A DNA stretch of 22,663 nucleotides from UBA4717 sp045536775. GTDB lineage: Bacteria; Bacillota; Clostridia; Oscillospirales; CAG-272. This document shows positions 20,766 to 22,663 of this stretch, one piece after another. The notes beneath the pieces were generated by a model, which had not been told where the DNA came from, did no database searches, and saw nothing but the letters and a program-made list of their open reading frames with translations. How positions within the stretch are numbered: position 1 is the stretch's first letter; each line of letters starts with the position of its first letter. Both the position numbers and the translations under genes were made by a program. The DNA is taken from assembly GCA_045536775.1 (NCBI GenBank), contig JAZSOD010000009.1, positions 1 to 22,663 on the forward strand, written 5' to 3'.

Positions 20766-22409
20766 TTAGTCCTCGTCGAAAAGCTTGACACCGTTCAGTA
20801 TAAACTTGCGGCGGTTTTTGTTGTCTCCTATTCTGTCATAATAGAAGTAATTCTTTCCAAACGTACCGTTTTCGGTAAGCTTTTTGAGTGTCTTTTCGCT
20901 ATACCAGAACTGCTTGTTAGCTCCCTTTCCATTAGCACTGTCTTCGCCGAGGAAGCCTATCGAGCCTTCATTGAGAGGATGTATAATTATGTTGTTTCTC
21001 CAATTGAAGCCATTGCCGTTTGTCGTTGTTGTAACAGCCTTCAAAATGTGACGGCGCTCACCCCAGAAGCAATTGTCTTCAATGTAACAATCTATGTATT
21101 CCGCTTTGGTTTCTCCACCGCCGTAGAAGGCGCACCATTCAAACTTATAGTGGTTGAATGCCTTCCAGCCTGTACCCGATCCCGTAACAAAGTTGTCATA
21201 AAGCTTACAGTTTATAAGCTTTGCATAAGTTGTTTCGGTAGCGGGTTCTCTCGTTGTGTACCATACCTCAAGCGCTGCTTCTCTGAGCGCATTGCCGTAG
21301 AATTCGATGTTTTTGGCAATCTTTATATCGCCCTCATTCAGACGTCCCTGCCACTGTACTGTCGGACCGCAATCAAAGCACTCATATACGTAGTTATTGT
21401 AAACCCAGAAACCGTCAGCTGTTCCGAAAATTTGTATTCCGTTGCCGTAACGGGTTATTTTATTGTCTCTTACAAACTGTATCGAACCGCCGATAAAGCC
21501 TATCTCACAGTTGCGGATGGTTAAATTTGTACACGATCCTGCGCCAACACCGTGTGAGCCTGTGTATTTGATGCAAAGGTTATCAATAGTAACACCCGAT
21601 TTCCCCGTAACACCGTGACCGCGTGTGCAAAGCTCGATAGACCAGAAACGCTCCCCGGGATTGCCCGTACGGCAGAACAAGAACAGGTCCTCGGTATTTA
21701 TGTCAAAATAATACATAAGATCAGATTCGGGAATCTCAGCAGCGATTTTTCCAAGGTCTTTATAATCCTTGAACTCGCGTGGTGGCAAAAGCCACTTATT
21801 TATTCCGTTAGAAACCAAGTCATCGCTTCCGGCAGGCATGGTAAAATCCTCGTCAACTTTCTTGACTACTCTCATACCATAGCACTCGCCATCATTGAAG
21901 ACTATGTTTCCGACGTCATGCGAAAGATCTATCTTCTCGTGGAATCTGTAAACTCCCTCAACGTCAGTCTCACACCACTGGTCAGGACGGTCTGCTTCGG
22001 TTGACGCAAGTATTCTCGGCTTTTGTCCTTCGCCGTACGCAGAATAAGTAATTCCAAAATCGGATTTAAGTTTTGCGTGCCACTCATCTCCACGCTTGAA
22101 AAGAACCACGTCGCCTGCTCTTACAGTCTTGTCGTCCTGTGCTGCATGAAGCTTATCAACAGTTCTCCACGCGGTCTCAGGAGTAAGACCGTCGTTTAAG
22201 TCGTCACCATCCGTTGAAGATATATAACGAACAAATCCACCTTCACCGAGCGTCCATTCGGATTCGGTATTAAGTATTCTGTTTTTTCTTTCTTCAAACG
22301 CAGCTTCAAGTCTTGCTTCAAGATCAGAGGGAACGCTTTGAACGATCGCACCGGATTCGTCAAATTTTTCTTTATCCTTTGCAAAAAGCTCGCTTATTGA
22401 CTTACTCAT
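20766..22409 (-). CDS. Right-handed beta-helix protein (pectate-lyase-like fold), no signal peptide
   Basis: 547 residues from the ATG at 22409 (MSKSISELFAKD); an ATG at 22421 is possible, and the longer open frame upstream lacks a ribosome site. A hydrophilic start (1-45) is followed by FVRYISSTDGDDLNDGLTPETAWRT near 52-75, the usual entry of carbohydrate-active beta-helix proteins. Further on are coils with regular Asn/Ile steps: GVTIDNLCIKYTGSHGVGAG, NLTIRNCEIGFIGGS, GNGIQIFGTADGFWVYNNYV and NIIIHPLNEG. Such folds are found in polysaccharide lyases, hydrolases and epimerases. I see no catalytic set I can assign. No signal peptide or anchor is visible, which is odd for this fold and points to a cytosolic or non-classical role. 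It converges on the csaB-type gene. Confidence 0.85.
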   Translation of the reverse strand: MSKSISELFAKDKEKFDESGAIVQSVPSDLEARLEAAFEERKNRILNTESEWTLGEGGFVRYISSTDGDDLNDGLTPETAWRTVDKLHAAQDDKTVRAGDVVLFKRGDEWHAKLKSDFGITYSAYGEGQKPRILASTEADRPDQWCETDVEGVYRFHEKIDLSHDVGNIVFNDGECYGMRVVKKVDEDFTMPAGSDDLVSNGINKWLLPPREFKDYKDLGKIAAEIPESDLMYYFDINTEDLFLFCRTGNPGERFWSIELCTRGHGVTGKSGVTIDNLCIKYTGSHGVGAGSCTNLTIRNCEIGFIGGSIQFVRDNKITRYGNGIQIFGTADGFWVYNNYVYECFDCGPTVQWQGRLNEGDIKIAKNIEFYGNALREAALEVWYTTREPATETTYAKLINCKLYDNFVTGSGTGWKAFNHYKFEWCAFYGGGETKAEYIDCYIEDNCFWGERRHILKAVTTTTNGNGFNWRNNIIIHPLNEGSIGFLGEDSANGKGANKQFWYSEKTLKKLTENGTFGKNYFYYDRIGDNKNRRKFILNGVKLFDED

Positions 22410-22550
22410 AATTATGACCATTCCTTTCCGCTGCGCTACAAGACACAAAAGGGATATGAAATCCGAGTGCGTCACGCAGCATTCAAAAATTTGTGTTAAA
22501 ATATCACTTGAGAAAGCAGACACACTACACAACACGTGGAGGTGAGTAGC

Positions 22551-22663
22551 ATGGTATCTCGCCAGCTGAATAATTATGTGTGTCGAATGCTCTTTCAAGC
22601 ACAAATGAGTAGGGCAAAGAACCCTGTAAACTTATCTTTGGAGAGACGTTACTTCAATCTTTC
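22551..22663 (+). CDS. Partial ORF at the right edge, unknown product
   Basis: ATG at 22551 with GGAGGTGA 5 bp upstream, an excellent ribosome site, and 37 open codons to the window end (MVSRQLNNYVCRMLFQAQMS and on, basic). It is divergent from the beta-helix gene, leaving about 140 bp between the two starts. Too little is visible to name a family. Confidence 0.5.
   Translation, partial: MVSRQLNNYVCRMLFQAQMSRAKNPVNLSLERRYFNL

Noticed and set aside
22410..22604. N-terminal extension of the beta-helix protein by up to 65 residues
   Set aside because: No ribosome site at the far start and the extra residues look non-coding (Cys/His-rich, crossing the start region of a divergent gene).

Overview
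The window comes from a low-to-moderate GC Gram-positive anaerobe of the class Clostridia (Oscillospirales/Lachnospirales-like). The basis is strong GGAGG-type ribosome sites, consensus sigma-A promoters, a SipW/TasA-type secretion module, Wzz/BY-kinase/PHP-phosphatase genes, a PdaA-type deacetylase, a CsaB-type pyruvyltransferase, and the synteny rplS-pth-mfd-parvulin lipoprotein. No rRNA, tRNA, CRISPR array or insertion sequence was seen.

Left part (1-5033, minus strand): a seven-gene operon for a secreted or cell-surface fibre/matrix. From promoter-proximal to distal it encodes a 33-residue membrane peptide (4932-5033), a Cys-rich 72-residue protein, an anchored TasA-like protein with a Glu/Ser/Thr-rich stalk, a short TasA-like protein, a SipW-type signal peptidase, a second TasA-like protein, and a large TasA-like/beta-helix protein that runs off the left edge.

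Centre of interest (5034-6290): a probable DNA-inversion switch. Three copies of an 18-bp site (ACATAATCTGAATTATGT) occur, two direct (5063-5080 and 5094-5111) and one inverted (5365-5382). They bracket a near-consensus promoter (TTGACA-17-TAGAAT, 5297-5325) that points AWAY from the fibre operon in this assembly. A tyrosine recombinase gene lies 10 bp beyond the inverted copy. The two direct copies also form a leftward intrinsic-terminator-like hairpin (15-bp outer stem plus T7) just before the ribosome site of the first operon gene. Inversion between the outer copies would turn the promoter towards the operon and also break the hairpin. The assembled state therefore looks OFF.

Middle (6297-12484, mostly minus strand): cdd, a metallophosphoesterase-fold protein with degenerate metal sites, a CBS-pair protein, an operon of two NodB-type deacetylases plus a short YitT-family membrane protein, and a Wzz - tyrosine kinase - PHP phosphatase module behind a perfect TTGACA-17-TATAAT promoter. 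Several units end in clear hairpin terminators.

Right part (12553-20761, plus strand): rplS, pth, mfd, a parvulin-like lipoprotein and a glycosyltransferase-CsaB fusion, closed by a 21-bp bidirectional terminator. A convergent beta-helix protein without a visible signal peptide follows, and a partial divergent ORF with a strong ribosome site starts at the right edge.

Much of the window concerns the cell envelope: fibre secretion, polysaccharide deacetylation, exopolysaccharide tyrosine-phosphorylation control, pyruvylated wall polymer and an extracytoplasmic foldase. The switch suggests the surface fibre is made by only part of the population.
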